Assembly (NCBI RefSeq): GCF_022919115.1
Contig: NZ_CP095072.1
Span: forward strand, 744,001 to 808,000
Source of the DNA: Gracilibacillus caseinilyticus
GTDB lineage: Bacteria > Bacillota > Bacilli > Bacillales > Amphibacillaceae
Direction of reading: 5' to 3'
Length of the DNA stretch: 64,000 bases
The notes below the pieces were generated by a model, which was given only the letters and a program-made list of their open reading frames with translations, did no database searches and was not told the DNA's origin. Each line of letters opens with the position of its first letter. Within the stretch, counting starts at the first letter, position 1. The position numbers and the translations under genes are program-made. Below, piece by piece: positions 7,950 to 16,576 of the stretch.

Positions 7950-9345
7950 CTTCTTCCAAATCTGCTGGTCTACTTTTTTTAATAAAAAAGGAAAGGATTA
8001 ACCCAACCATTGTAACGATAGACAACACCATGAAGGTTGTATTAAATGCCTCGATAGCCGGTAAAGCTTTGCCACTTTGTTCGGCAGCAGCCTGAGACTG
8101 GGTTAAGATCGTGACATATATCGCTGTTCCCACAGATGCTGATACATTACGCAATGTATTATCCATCGCAGCACCATGCGCAATCAGTTTCTTCGGAAGT
8201 TGATTCAGACCAGCTGTCGCAGCAGGCATCATCACCATCGAGATCCCGAGCATTCTAATCGCAAAGATAACTGTTAAATAAGTAATAGAAGTCTTTTCAT
8301 CTAATATCGTAAACAAAAAAGAGCCAGCCGTCATTAGAGCAAAACCAATAATCGCGAGCCATCTCGCGCCAATTTTATCAAAAATGCGCCCCGTTATTGG
8401 CGACATAAAACCTGTAATGAGGGCACCTGGTAAAATAACTAAACCAGATTCCATCGCACTAAAGTCTCTTGCATCCTGCATATATAATGGAATTAACGTC
8501 TCCACAGCAATCAGACCCATAAATGCAATCATCCCTAAGCTGACTGTTAACGGAAAGATAGAATAGGTAAAGACTCGAAATTCCAACATAGGGTGTTTCA
8601 ACTTCAATTGTCGCAGAATAAAGGTCAGGAGCGAAATCACACCCACGATTAATACGACAATGGTTACCATCGAATCCCAGCCATTGTTTCCTGCACTTGT
8701 GAATCCGTAAAGCAGACCACCAAAACCTAGTGAAGATAGAATAATCGAAGGAATATCTAATTTAGGCTTTGTAATCTCTGTAACATTTTTCATCACATAA
8801 TAAGCGATAATAATATCGATAATAGCGATTGGTAAAATGATAAAAAATAGAACTCTCCAAGAATAATGTTCCGTTATCCACCCTGACAATGAAGGGCCAA
8901 TGGCAGGTGCAAAGGAAATAACAAGCCCAACCATCCCCATGATAGAACCTCTTTTGTTAATTGGAAATATCATCAAAAATACTGTTTGCATTAAAGGCAA
9001 CATGACGCCGGCCCCAGCAGATTGAATAACACGACCTGTCAGCAATACCGAGAAGCTTGGTGCTAATGCAGCAACAAGAGTACCAATTACGAACACACTC
9101 ATCGCTGTCAAAAATAATTGCCTTGTTGTAAATCGATCTATTAAAAATGCAGAAATCGGAATCATAATTCCATTTACAAGCATAAAAATGGTCGTTAGCC
9201 ATTGCGCTGTATTTGCAGTTATGCCCATTTCATTCATAATAGGAGGTATCGCTGTAATCATTAAGGTTTGGTTTAAAATCGCAATAAATGTCCCTGCCAA
9301 TAGTAACGCTACAATGGTTCCTCTTTTTTCCACTTTTACAGTCAT
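7939..9345 (-). CDS. MFS multidrug efflux transporter, DHA2 (EmrB/QacA) family
   Basis: A 468-residue integral membrane protein with about fourteen hydrophobic segments, as expected for the 14-span DHA2 proton antiporters. Family motifs include LNQTLMITAIPPIMNEMG at the first span, the motif A region LIDRFTTRQLF, and the motif C-like segment AFAPAIGPSLSGWI. It probably exports drugs or toxic amphiphiles; LmrB-like lincosamide exporters belong here, but substrates cannot be read from sequence. The ATG at 9345 has TAGGAGTGAG upstream. The 240-bp leader holds a four-codon ORF with a very strong ribosome site and a 17-bp direct repeat, so attenuation or repressor control is possible. Confidence 0.92.
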   Translation of the reverse strand: MTVKVEKRGTIVALLLAGTFIAILNQTLMITAIPPIMNEMGITANTAQWLTTIFMLVNGIMIPISAFLIDRFTTRQLFLTAMSVFVIGTLVAALAPSFSVLLTGRVIQSAGAGVMLPLMQTVFLMIFPINKRGSIMGMVGLVISFAPAIGPSLSGWITEHYSWRVLFFIILPIAIIDIIIAYYVMKNVTEITKPKLDIPSIILSSLGFGGLLYGFTSAGNNGWDSMVTIVVLIVGVISLLTFILRQLKLKHPMLEFRVFTYSIFPLTVSLGMIAFMGLIAVETLIPLYMQDARDFSAMESGLVILPGALITGFMSPITGRIFDKIGARWLAIIGFALMTAGSFLFTILDEKTSITYLTVIFAIRMLGISMVMMPAATAGLNQLPKKLIAHGAAMDNTLRNVSASVGTAIYVTILTQSQAAAEQSGKALPAIEAFNTTFMVLSIVTMVGLILSFFIKKSRPADLEEEGE

Positions 9346-9426
9346 TTACTCACTCCTATTTCTGTATTTTATTTCTAGTCACGAAGGATATTGTATGACC
9401 TTTTCGAGAAAAAAGCAATAAAGAAA

Positions 9427-9569
9427 ACTCAGTGACTGCAGAGCCCTTGGCGAGAGCAGAACTGTAGTTGCCCTTATCTATTTTCCCCTCATTGGTTACC
9501 TCCTTGTAATACTTCTCTGTTGTCTATGGATATTTGACAATAGGTATAGTGAACTCAGTGACTGCCGAG
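9427..9569. repeat. Pair of 17-bp direct repeats flanking the MFS leader
   Basis: ACTCAGTGACTGCAGAG (9427-9443) and ACTCAGTGACTGCCGAG (9553-9569) differ at one base and lie 126 bp apart. Each contains a near-palindromic CAGTGACTG core, so they could be regulator sites as well as RNA-pairing segments. Confidence 0.5.
9478..9492 (-). CDS. Possible four-residue leader peptide (MRGK) of the MFS gene
   Basis: On the minus strand AAGGAGGTAACCA is followed by ATG AGG GGA AAA TAG. The ribosome site is close to the ideal anti-SD complement, much stronger than that of the transporter gene 130 bp downstream. Such tiny ORFs before drug exporters often act as ribosome-stalling sensors. No convincing terminator follows, so the assignment is tentative. 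Confidence 0.35.
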   Translation of the reverse strand: MRGK

Positions 9570-9589
9570 ACTAACTTTACTATTCACAA

Positions 9590-10189
9590 TTATTTTAACC
9601 AGCCTTTTTCCTGTGCTTTCGTAATCGCTTCGATCCGATTATCTGCCTCTAGTTTGTCTAAAATAACGGAGATGTAGTTGCGCACTGTTCCATTCGATAG
9701 AAACAATGTCTTGGCAACCGCTTTTGTAGTCTGACCCTCCGCTAGCAATCGCAACACATCAGTCTCTCTGTCTGTCAGAGGATTTGTTTCTGAAAAAGCA
9801 AGATCAATTAATTCTGGGGAGTAAATCCTTTTACCAGTCATTATCTGACGAATAGATTGCGCTAAATCCTCGCTAGGACTATCCTTTAACAAATAGCCAT
9901 TTACGCCAGCATTCCTTGCTCGCTCAAAATATCCAGGTCTGGCAAAGGTAGTAAGAATAATGATCTTACATGGATGATCCTTTAATTTCTCAGCTGCATC
10001 TAGCCCAGTCATTATTGGCATCTCTATATCTAATAAACATATATCCGGATTTTCTCTCTGAACCAATTCCAACACCTCTGAGCCGTTATTTGCTTTACCT
10101 ATTACTTTTATATCTTCCTCCAGGTCAAGTAAAGCCCCCAGCGCTCCTAACAATAATTGCTGATCTTCTGCTAACACTATCCGTATCAT
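9590..10189 (-). CDS. desR: Response regulator DesR
   Basis: A 199-residue NarL/FixJ-type response regulator, the same length as B. subtilis DesR. The receiver domain has the acidic pair in VLAEDQQ, the phosphorylated Asp in CLLDIEMPIM (near residue 54), a Thr in ILTTFA and Lys in YLLKDSPSEDL. The C-terminal LuxR-type helix-turn-helix reads LTDRETDVLRLLAEGQTTK through VRNYISVILDKLEA. DesR phosphorylated by DesK activates the desaturase gene des on cooling. Its ATG overlaps the desK stop by four bases. Two DesR-like operators lie upstream of des, supporting the assignment. Confidence 0.92.
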   Translation of the reverse strand: MIRIVLAEDQQLLLGALGALLDLEEDIKVIGKANNGSEVLELVQRENPDICLLDIEMPIMTGLDAAEKLKDHPCKIIILTTFARPGYFERARNAGVNGYLLKDSPSEDLAQSIRQIMTGKRIYSPELIDLAFSETNPLTDRETDVLRLLAEGQTTKAVAKTLFLSNGTVRNYISVILDKLEADNRIEAITKAQEKGWLK

Positions 10190-11319
10190 ACATCCCCCTC
10201 CTTTTCTACCTGTTTTAACACTTTCGGAACAGATACGAGTACTTCAAACCCTTCAGAAGATGAATGAATTCGCAGCGTACCATTGACGAATTCCAACCGT
10301 TCCTTCATACCTGTTAATCCATTTCCGAACTTATTTTTATCCACTGTACCCATTCCGTTATCAAGTACTTGCAAATGAGTGGAATCATCCGTTTCCCGCA
10401 AATGAATAAAGCATCGACTCGCATTACTATGTTTTACAATATTCGTTACGGATTCCTTAAGACACATACTGATTACATTTTCAATTAATATTGGAAAATG
10501 TCCGATATCTGCTTCTACTTTCACTTCACAATCAATTCCAGCTAGTTTCAACAGTTGTTTCGCATGGTCAATTTCATCTTCTATTCGGATACTTTTCATA
10601 TTAGACACCATTTCGCGAACTTCCTTCAATGCCTGACGTGCCGTATCTTGCACATCCTTCAATTCCTGTTTAGCCGCTTCTTGATTTCTTTCCATCAGCT
10701 TTGCGGATAATTCACTCTTCAATCCAATCATTGATAATTTTTGTCCTAATGTATCATGTAAATCTCTCGCAATCCGATGGCGCTCTTCCATTATCGCCAG
10801 TTCAGCAATTTTTCGATTGGCGTCTTCTAATTGACCTTCTAATTCTTCCTGTTTAATACGGTTATAACGGTTGATCGGTATCAAAATCACACCTAAAATT
10901 GTCATAATCAAAAAGGGGATTTGTTCTAAAAATAAAGAATACTTAATAATAAATCCTGCCGTCATCGCTCCGGCTGTGACTACAAGGTGAATCACATACA
11001 TCGTAATAAATCCTGCTTTATGGCGAATATTGCCGACAAAAAAAGCACTAAATAAAGCAAAATATACATAGCCGTACAGTAATGTCATGATAATATGAAT
11101 AACATATTCCACGCTCAATCCAATGTAAACTAACGGGCCACGCGATGTAAAAGTAACCCAGTATACACCGAAGAATAACAAGGTAACCACACTACCGATT
11201 ACGATTTCGAATAATGAAGTAGATCGAAAAATAAAATAAAATGGCAATACACAAAAGATCATCCATATATATAAGCTTAAACCGGTGTGTCTCGGAAATA
11301 TATCATACCAATGCCTCAC
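10186..11319 (-). CDS. desK: Membrane thermosensor histidine kinase DesK
   Basis: About 377 residues. The N-terminal 150 residues hold four to five hydrophobic spans. A cytoplasmic coiled linker (LEGQLEDANRKIAELAIM) follows, then the HisKA_3 dimer domain with the phosphorylated His in RDLHDTLGQKLSMIGLKSEL, and an HATPase domain with CLKESVTNIVKHS and DNGMG. Similarity to B. subtilis DesK is clear throughout. The GTG at 11319 was chosen because AAGGGG lies nine bases upstream and the N-terminus then matches DesK in length; ATG 11340 is weaker. DesK senses membrane thickness or fluidity and switches between kinase and phosphatase. It lies after des and before desR. Confidence 0.92.
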   Translation of the reverse strand: MRHWYDIFPRHTGLSLYIWMIFCVLPFYFIFRSTSLFEIVIGSVVTLLFFGVYWVTFTSRGPLVYIGLSVEYVIHIIMTLLYGYVYFALFSAFFVGNIRHKAGFITMYVIHLVVTAGAMTAGFIIKYSLFLEQIPFLIMTILGVILIPINRYNRIKQEELEGQLEDANRKIAELAIMEERHRIARDLHDTLGQKLSMIGLKSELSAKLMERNQEAAKQELKDVQDTARQALKEVREMVSNMKSIRIEDEIDHAKQLLKLAGIDCEVKVEADIGHFPILIENVISMCLKESVTNIVKHSNASRCFIHLRETDDSTHLQVLDNGMGTVDKNKFGNGLTGMKERLEFVNGTLRIHSSSEGFEVLVSVPKVLKQVEKEGDV

Positions 11320-11368
11320 AGCGAAATTCCCCTTTTCCATCTAAGAATCTACCTAAACACATTATAGA

Positions 11369-11512
11369 GGTTGTTCAAAAAGTTACCAAATGATTAGCGA
11401 CGTATTTCGTTATCATTTTGCAAGTGGTTGTACACACATTCACCAATAATAACCTGTTACATTTCTAACTATATTATATAAAAACTACCTATAATACGGA
11501 TTATGTCAATCT
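11369..11512. repeat. Repeat fragments between des and desK
   Basis: Two fragments lie in this gap: TTGTTCAAAAAG (11369-11380), like the end of the element at 3923, and CTACCTATAATACGGATTAT (from 11485), matching the left arm of repeat family B. Neither has a partner end here, so both look like relics. Confidence 0.5.
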
Positions 11513-11589
11513 ATGTGCTTATTTCCCGTCAACCACGATTCACTTCTGTAAATCGGCTTAATGACAGTAATTATACATTTTCATTGCTT

Positions 11590-11634
11590 TAAAAAAAGAT
11601 AATCTTCCTCCTTGCACAGGAGGAAGATTATCTT
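11590..11634 (-). terminator. Terminator of des
   Basis: AAGATAATCTTCCTCCT (11596-11612) pairs perfectly with AGGAGGAAGATTATCTT (11618-11634) around a 5-base loop, with seven Ts after it on the minus strand. It lies directly after the des stop and should limit read-through into desKR. Confidence 0.9.
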
Positions 11635-11635
11635 G

Positions 11636-12655
11636 TTAAGATCGAACTGTATTTGTATTTTTAGATGACAACGATATGTCCTTGAAGCTGACAAAAAGCT
11701 TTTTATCTTCGTCAAATAATCGGAAGCGGAGCGATTCTAAGCTTGTCTTTAACGTTATCGTTGTTGCTTTTTGTAGTGGTGGTGTCTCTTCATGCGCTCT
11801 ATTCAATAAATAGTTGGGAACTCTTGGTGCTAAATGGTGCACATGATGGTAGCCGATATTTCCGGTAAACCATTCCAGCCATTTCGGCAGTTTGTAATAG
11901 GAACTTCCATCAACTGCAGCCTTCACATAATCCCATTCTGATTCATGCTCAAAATAAGAATCCTCGAACTGGTGCTGCACATAGAATAACCAAACTCCTA
12001 ATACTCCGGCAACATACACAATTGGTAACTGAACAAACAGCACCGCTTGCCAGCCTAATGTCCAAAACATGACCAAATAGATCAGCAATAACAAGCCATT
12101 AATAAGATAGGTGTTAAGACGTTCCTTCTTACGGGCATCCTTACGGTTAAAACGATTACTGTACAAGAATAACATAAATGGACCTAACCCAAACATGACG
12201 AACGGATTACGATAAAGACGATATTGAAACTTTTGCCATTTGCTTGCACGTTGATATTCCTTCACCGTCATGATCCAAATGTCGCCGGTCCCTCGCTGAT
12301 CCAGATTTCCACTGGTAGCATGATGAATTGCATGCTCTCTTTTCCACTTTTCAAATGCAAAATGAGTAAGCACACCAGTCGCAGTTCCGATAATCCGGTT
12401 TATTTTCTTGTTTTGATAAAATGATTGATGGGCGCAATCATGAAAAATAATAAACGCTCTTACCATAAATAGCGCTGCAACCACAGAGATGGCTAGACTC
12501 AACCAGACAGAAACGGTCAAACTTTGATAGGCTAAAAACCACAATATAAAAAACGGTGGTAGTGTATTTAATAGTTGAATAGTACTTTTCTTCGATTTAG
12601 GGGATGCATATGGCATCACATCTTTCCGTAGCTGTGCTTGCTTTTGCTTACTCAC
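11636..12655 (-). CDS. des: Acyl-lipid fatty acid desaturase Des
   Basis: A 339-residue membrane desaturase with the three histidine boxes of the family: HDCAHQSF (near residue 90), HAIHHATSG (near 126) and HHVHHLAP (near 275), which bind the di-iron centre, and about four membrane spans between them. B. subtilis Des introduces a delta-5 double bond into membrane lipid acyl chains after cold shock. The start is GTG 12655 after an AGGTAGGGA site; the overlapping ATG runs straight into TGA. The gene precedes desK and desR as in B. subtilis but is separated from them by a strong terminator and repeat relics. Tandem DesR-type sites lie 70-100 bp upstream. Confidence 0.95.
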   Translation of the reverse strand: MSKQKQAQLRKDVMPYASPKSKKSTIQLLNTLPPFFILWFLAYQSLTVSVWLSLAISVVAALFMVRAFIIFHDCAHQSFYQNKKINRIIGTATGVLTHFAFEKWKREHAIHHATSGNLDQRGTGDIWIMTVKEYQRASKWQKFQYRLYRNPFVMFGLGPFMLFLYSNRFNRKDARKKERLNTYLINGLLLLIYLVMFWTLGWQAVLFVQLPIVYVAGVLGVWLFYVQHQFEDSYFEHESEWDYVKAAVDGSSYYKLPKWLEWFTGNIGYHHVHHLAPRVPNYLLNRAHEETPPLQKATTITLKTSLESLRFRLFDEDKKLFVSFKDISLSSKNTNTVRS

Positions 12656-12721
12656 ATCTATCCCTACCTTCGCTTACGTATTTACTTAATAGTGTAAAGG
12701 AAAGGACGAGCATTCGTAAGA

Positions 12722-12731
12722 GACAGATGTC
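12722..12731. promoter_or_regulatory. DesR-like operator, promoter-proximal half
   Basis: GACAGATGTC is a 4+4 inverted repeat with the same GACA-N2-TGTC core as the larger palindrome at 12741. The centres are 23 bp apart, roughly two helical turns. Confidence 0.5.
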
Positions 12732-12740
12732 AGTATTTTT

Positions 12741-12758
12741 ATATGACATTTGTCATAT
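12741..12758. promoter_or_regulatory. DesR-like operator upstream of des
   Basis: ATATGACATTTGTCATAT has perfect 8-bp arms around a 2-bp centre, resembling the palindromic DesR site of the B. subtilis des promoter. It is 86 bp before the des start. The rest of the gap to 13059 holds no gene I can support. Confidence 0.7.
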
Positions 12759-13059
12759 AGTGTACGCAATTAGATAGTTAACGTAACAAAGCATTATAAA
12801 ATAAGGCGACATTCGAACAACAGTACGCACAAACTACAAAATTATGTTTGAATAGAACCCTTTTTCAAACATGGAGAAAGTTAATGATAAGCATTTGCTT
12901 TGATTCATACTCCCTTTTAAACATAATTCTCTTCCTTTTAGCTGGTTTTTGCTTAATAAGCGCATGTACCAAAAAATCGGCTTTCCTACATTGCAGTCTG
13001 ATTTTCATGTATTCCAACGCTTCAATCATCGAAAGCATCAATTAAAAAGTAACGAAGCT

Positions 13060-14193
13060 TTATCTTGATATGTTTGCAGATCTTTTGGTGAAATCAACAT
13101 CTTGATAGTAGGTGTTCTTCACCAGAATATTAGGTCCTAAACATTTCACTGCCGGGCAATGACAATTTAACGACTTTGCTGTTTTGGAAGCCATCCAGCG
13201 TTCATAAGAAGTTTGCAATGGTGTTGTCTGGATATTCCCTAATGATGGCTCCTCCTCATCACCAAAATCGGTTACAATTACTTCGCCTGAGAAAATATTG
13301 ACATTCAAACGGGAGCGACCATCAGGATCATTTCTGACAGTAATGTTTCGTTCTTGGTATAGCCTTTTTAACAATGCGAGTTCTTTCTCATCCTGGTTAC
13401 AAGGATAAATTGGTAATGTGCCCAACAACATCCAGACTGATTCATCACGATGGTTCAGCAATCGTTCAATTCCCTCTTGCATTTCCTGCAGTGATAACGT
13501 TTCTAATTTACTAGCAAAATCGACCGGGTACATCGGATGAATTTCATGACGCGCACAGCCCATTTCCACTACATGATCATGGATCGATTCTAAATAGGGA
13601 AAGGTGCGCTTATTCAGCATTGTTTCTGCAGATACCATCACACCTGCTGCTGCAAGTTTTTGTGAATTTTCCACCATGCGCTCAAAATATTTTTTTCTAT
13701 TTTCTTCACTTGGTTTTCGTTCCATGTTCGCGAATCCTGTCTCCGCAAACTCTTCAGGCGTTCCCCAGTTATGCGAAATATGTAGAACATCCAAATACGG
13801 GATAATTTGTTCATAACGAGCATATGGCAAAGTCAAATTAGAGTTAATCTGTGTTCGAACGCCACGTTCATACGCATAGCGCAGAAGTGGTACGACATAT
13901 TCACGCACGGACTTTTTGGACATCATTGGTTCTCCGCCTGTAATACTCAATGTACGTAAATGAGGAATTTCGTCGAGACGCTCTTTTAACAAGGAAAATG
14001 GCAGTGCGTCCGGATCTTTATCTTTTAATGTATAACCAACCGCACAATGTGCACAACGCATATTACATAAGTGGGTGGTCGTAAATTCTATATTAGTTAG
14101 CGTCATTTCACCATATTGTTCCACATCCAAATATGCTTCCCACGGATCAAATGATGGAGTAATAGGACGCTTAGCTTGATTGACAATTGTCAT
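13060..14193 (-). CDS. yfkAB: Radical SAM protein YfkAB
   Basis: A 377-residue radical SAM protein. The cluster-binding motif is THLCNMRCAHCAVGY (CxxxCxxC, near residues 40-55), with the SAM-binding SITGGEPMM following. The C-terminus has NCHCPAVKCLGPNILV, the CxCxxxxC motif that defines the YfkAB family and probably binds a second cluster. Length and motifs match B. subtilis YfkAB, whose substrate is unknown. The start at 14193 is ATG after a short AT-rich leader. The gene stands alone between des and a divergent potassium channel gene. Confidence 0.93.
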   Translation of the reverse strand: MTIVNQAKRPITPSFDPWEAYLDVEQYGEMTLTNIEFTTTHLCNMRCAHCAVGYTLKDKDPDALPFSLLKERLDEIPHLRTLSITGGEPMMSKKSVREYVVPLLRYAYERGVRTQINSNLTLPYARYEQIIPYLDVLHISHNWGTPEEFAETGFANMERKPSEENRKKYFERMVENSQKLAAAGVMVSAETMLNKRTFPYLESIHDHVVEMGCARHEIHPMYPVDFASKLETLSLQEMQEGIERLLNHRDESVWMLLGTLPIYPCNQDEKELALLKRLYQERNITVRNDPDGRSRLNVNIFSGEVIVTDFGDEEEPSLGNIQTTPLQTSYERWMASKTAKSLNCHCPAVKCLGPNILVKNTYYQDVDFTKRSANISR

Positions 14194-14380
14194 GTATAAA
14201 CTTCCTTTCTACTAACCTTCTCAAGTATTGTAACAAATTATATGAGAATTTTCTTTATCCTTCTGCTTTTCCTCTTATCAGAGATTGCCGTTTTATGTTT
14301 CTTCATAAGGGTATGTTCAATAGAGAACAGATATGCCATACGCCTTTTATGGCAGTACATATGTAAGGAGTGGAAATATT

Positions 14381-14788
14381 ATGTCACAAGTAATCATTTT
14401 AGCTGCTATTATTTTTATCATTATTCAATTGGTATATTTTTTCACAAACAAAACGTATAAAGACAGTTATTTCAGTGGTGTTCTATTCAAAAAATTATTC
14501 TTCGTTCTGACCGCCATCACATTTGGATTTGCTGTTTTATACTATGCATTGTCCTTTCAAGAAACCGTGGTGGTACAAAGTCTGTCTTCCAATAAACCAA
14601 TTGACCCCACTTTAGGAAACCTATTATATTTCAGTGGTGTCACCATGCTATCTGTCGGGTATGGCGATATGTTACCAGTAAATTCGGCTCGGTTTTTCGC
14701 CCTAATTCAGGCAGGCATTGGCGTATTATTACCTACCGCTTATTTTCTCAAAGCAATACAGCAATCCAATAGCAATAAAGAAAGCTAA
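14381..14788 (+). CDS. Two-span potassium channel (pore domain only)
   Basis: A 135-residue membrane protein with three hydrophobic segments at about residues 3-20, 33-52 and 100-120 and the selectivity filter TMLSVGYGDMLP near residue 90, preceded by a pore helix (GNLLYFSGV). This is the ion-channel-2 family, lacking an RCK regulatory domain. It should form a tetrameric potassium pore. The ATG at 14381 follows AAGGAGTGG; the open frame from 14333 has no ribosome site. It is divergent from yfkAB and convergent with the gamma-glutamyltransferase gene, sharing a bidirectional terminator with the latter. Confidence 0.85.
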   Translation: MSQVIILAAIIFIIIQLVYFFTNKTYKDSYFSGVLFKKLFFVLTAITFGFAVLYYALSFQETVVVQSLSSNKPIDPTLGNLLYFSGVTMLSVGYGDMLPVNSARFFALIQAGIGVLLPTAYFLKAIQQSNSNKES

Positions 14789-14815
14789 TGTTCGCTTGAA
14801 CATTAGCTTTCTCAT
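14779..14815. terminator. Bidirectional terminator between channel and ywrD genes
   Basis: AAAGCTAATGTTC (14781-14793) pairs perfectly with GAACATTAGCTTT (14798-14810) around a 4-base loop. It overlaps the channel gene's stop and precedes the ywrD stop, serving both convergent genes. Confidence 0.8.
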
Positions 14816-16435
14816 TTAATATCCCAATGCAAGCCCATCACTTCTTGGATCACTGCCTGCATGCTTCACATTATTCTCGTTAATTTTGATGGCACCTGCA
14901 TGTCCCATCAGATCACTGTATGCTTCCACCACTTCGATATCATGTCCGTTATCAAATAATTGCTTGCGTATAGTTTCTGTGATACGATTTTCTAATTTTA
15001 ATGAGTTCGAGGTTGCTCCCCACGTCCTGCCAAACAACCAACGTGGTGCTTCAATCGCTGCTTGCACGGAATAACCGTAATCAATCATTCTTGTCACCAG
15101 TGCCGCCTGTGTTTGCGGTTGTCCTTCTCCACCCATCGTGCCATAAATAAGAAAAGGCCTATCATTTTTGAACAGCATCGCTGGATTTAATGTATGAAAC
15201 GTTCGCTTATTAGGCTGTAAACGGTTGACAGCATGTTGATCCAACGTAAAGAAGCTACCTCTGTTCTGCAGAATAATACCCGTATCCTCTGGCACTACAG
15301 CTGCTCCATATTCATGATAAATGCTCTGAATCACGGAAACAGCATTCCCCCACTGATCTACAACACCGAACCATACCGTATCTCCTCGAGGATCTAATTG
15401 CTTTTCAAAAAGCAAAGATTCCTCATTCGATATTTTCTCAGCAAGTTCTTTGCCATATTCAGTGGATAATAAGCTTTCAACTGGCGGATTCGTATAAGCA
15501 GGATCTGTCACCCACTTATCCCTGTCACGAAAAGCAAGCTTTGTCGCTTCCACAATGGTGTGATAATAAGCCGCTTCTTGGTCATTGATCGTTGATAAAT
15601 CGATTTGATTCAAAATATTTAGTATCGACAAGGAAGCGATCCCTTGCGTATTTGGAGGTAAATTATAGGCACGGCAATCCCGATAATCAACAGATATCGG
15701 CTCCACCCAATCAGCACGATGACTGGCGAAGTCCTCCATGGTTAATAACCCTTGTTCCATTTGACTTGCGCGCACCACTTTGGCAGCTAAATCTCCATGG
15801 TAAAAAGAATGCCCTTTATCCTTGGCGACTTGCTGTAGCGTATTCGCCAAGTCCTTCTGGTAAAATAAATTGCCTTGCTTGATTTGGTCTACTAATGGCT
15901 TCACATAAATCTGATAAAATGGATCATCTTCTTGTCGATCCTCTTCTAAGAAGGGAACAGCCATCTTGATTTGACTGTTCGTAACAGGATAACCATTACC
16001 AGCATAATCAATAGCATCGACTAGTAAATCGGACCATTCCATCGATTGTTTTGTCGTTGCTTCTGCATAATCATAGGCTTCCACCCATCCTGATAAAGCT
16101 CCTGGCACCGTGTTGGCTGCTAGGTAGCCTCTTTCTGGTATTTGTTGATATCCTAGTTGGCGATATGCTTCTCGACTGGCACGATTACCAGCTCTACCAC
16201 TGGCGTTAAGACCCTTTAATTGCTGTTCTTCCGCATTATAGATCAACCAAAAATTATCTCCGCCAATGCCATTCATATGTGGATACACTACACCAAGCGT
16301 TGCAGCCACAGAGATAGCCGCATGAATCGCATTACCACCTTTTTGCAATATTTTCATCCCTGTTTGGGAAGCTAAGTAATGTGGAGAGGTTACTGCGCCA
16401 TTCCTCGCCATCACCGTTGGTCGATTAGCTTTCAT
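14816..16435 (-). CDS. ywrD: Gamma-glutamyltransferase family protein (YwrD-like)
   Basis: A 539-residue member of the gamma-glutamyltranspeptidase family. The N-terminus (ARNGAVTSPHYLASQTGMKI), GGNAIHAAISVAATLGVVYP and GIGGDNFW are conserved; the autocatalytic nucleophile Thr lies in GDTVWFGVVDQWGNAVS, with the later GTMGGEGQPQTQ. The precursor would cleave before that Thr into large and small subunits. There is no signal peptide, so it should be cytoplasmic, unlike secreted Ggt; this fits B. subtilis YwrD. The substrate is unknown. It is divergent from the two CHR genes, and the next gene beyond them is Lrp-type, reproducing the ywrD-ywrB-ywrA-ywrC grouping of B. subtilis. Confidence 0.88.
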   Translation of the reverse strand: MKANRPTVMARNGAVTSPHYLASQTGMKILQKGGNAIHAAISVAATLGVVYPHMNGIGGDNFWLIYNAEEQQLKGLNASGRAGNRASREAYRQLGYQQIPERGYLAANTVPGALSGWVEAYDYAEATTKQSMEWSDLLVDAIDYAGNGYPVTNSQIKMAVPFLEEDRQEDDPFYQIYVKPLVDQIKQGNLFYQKDLANTLQQVAKDKGHSFYHGDLAAKVVRASQMEQGLLTMEDFASHRADWVEPISVDYRDCRAYNLPPNTQGIASLSILNILNQIDLSTINDQEAAYYHTIVEATKLAFRDRDKWVTDPAYTNPPVESLLSTEYGKELAEKISNEESLLFEKQLDPRGDTVWFGVVDQWGNAVSVIQSIYHEYGAAVVPEDTGIILQNRGSFFTLDQHAVNRLQPNKRTFHTLNPAMLFKNDRPFLIYGTMGGEGQPQTQAALVTRMIDYGYSVQAAIEAPRWLFGRTWGATSNSLKLENRITETIRKQLFDNGHDIEVVEAYSDLMGHAGAIKINENNVKHAGSDPRSDGLALGY

Positions 16436-16576
16436 TTTATCCCCACCAATTTTACATTAGTTGATATTTTGATTATTAAAGTTTCATTTGTAAACTAATT
16501 ATTTATTTATACTTAACAATAGTAACATGAATGTGATAAAATAACAATAAGCAATCCAGAGAGGAGACTTCACAAA

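Noticed and set aside
12881..13045. 54-codon plus-strand frame with GGAGAA before its ATG
   Set aside because: The hydrophobic, Cys-containing peptide could be a membrane protein, but composition is random-like and there is no promoter, terminator or partner.
13604..13823. Three overlapping open frames inside yfkAB
   Set aside because: Shadows of a fully conserved coding sequence on the other frame.
14242..14460. Open frame upstream of the potassium channel gene
   Set aside because: Overlaps the channel start in another frame and has no ribosome site.
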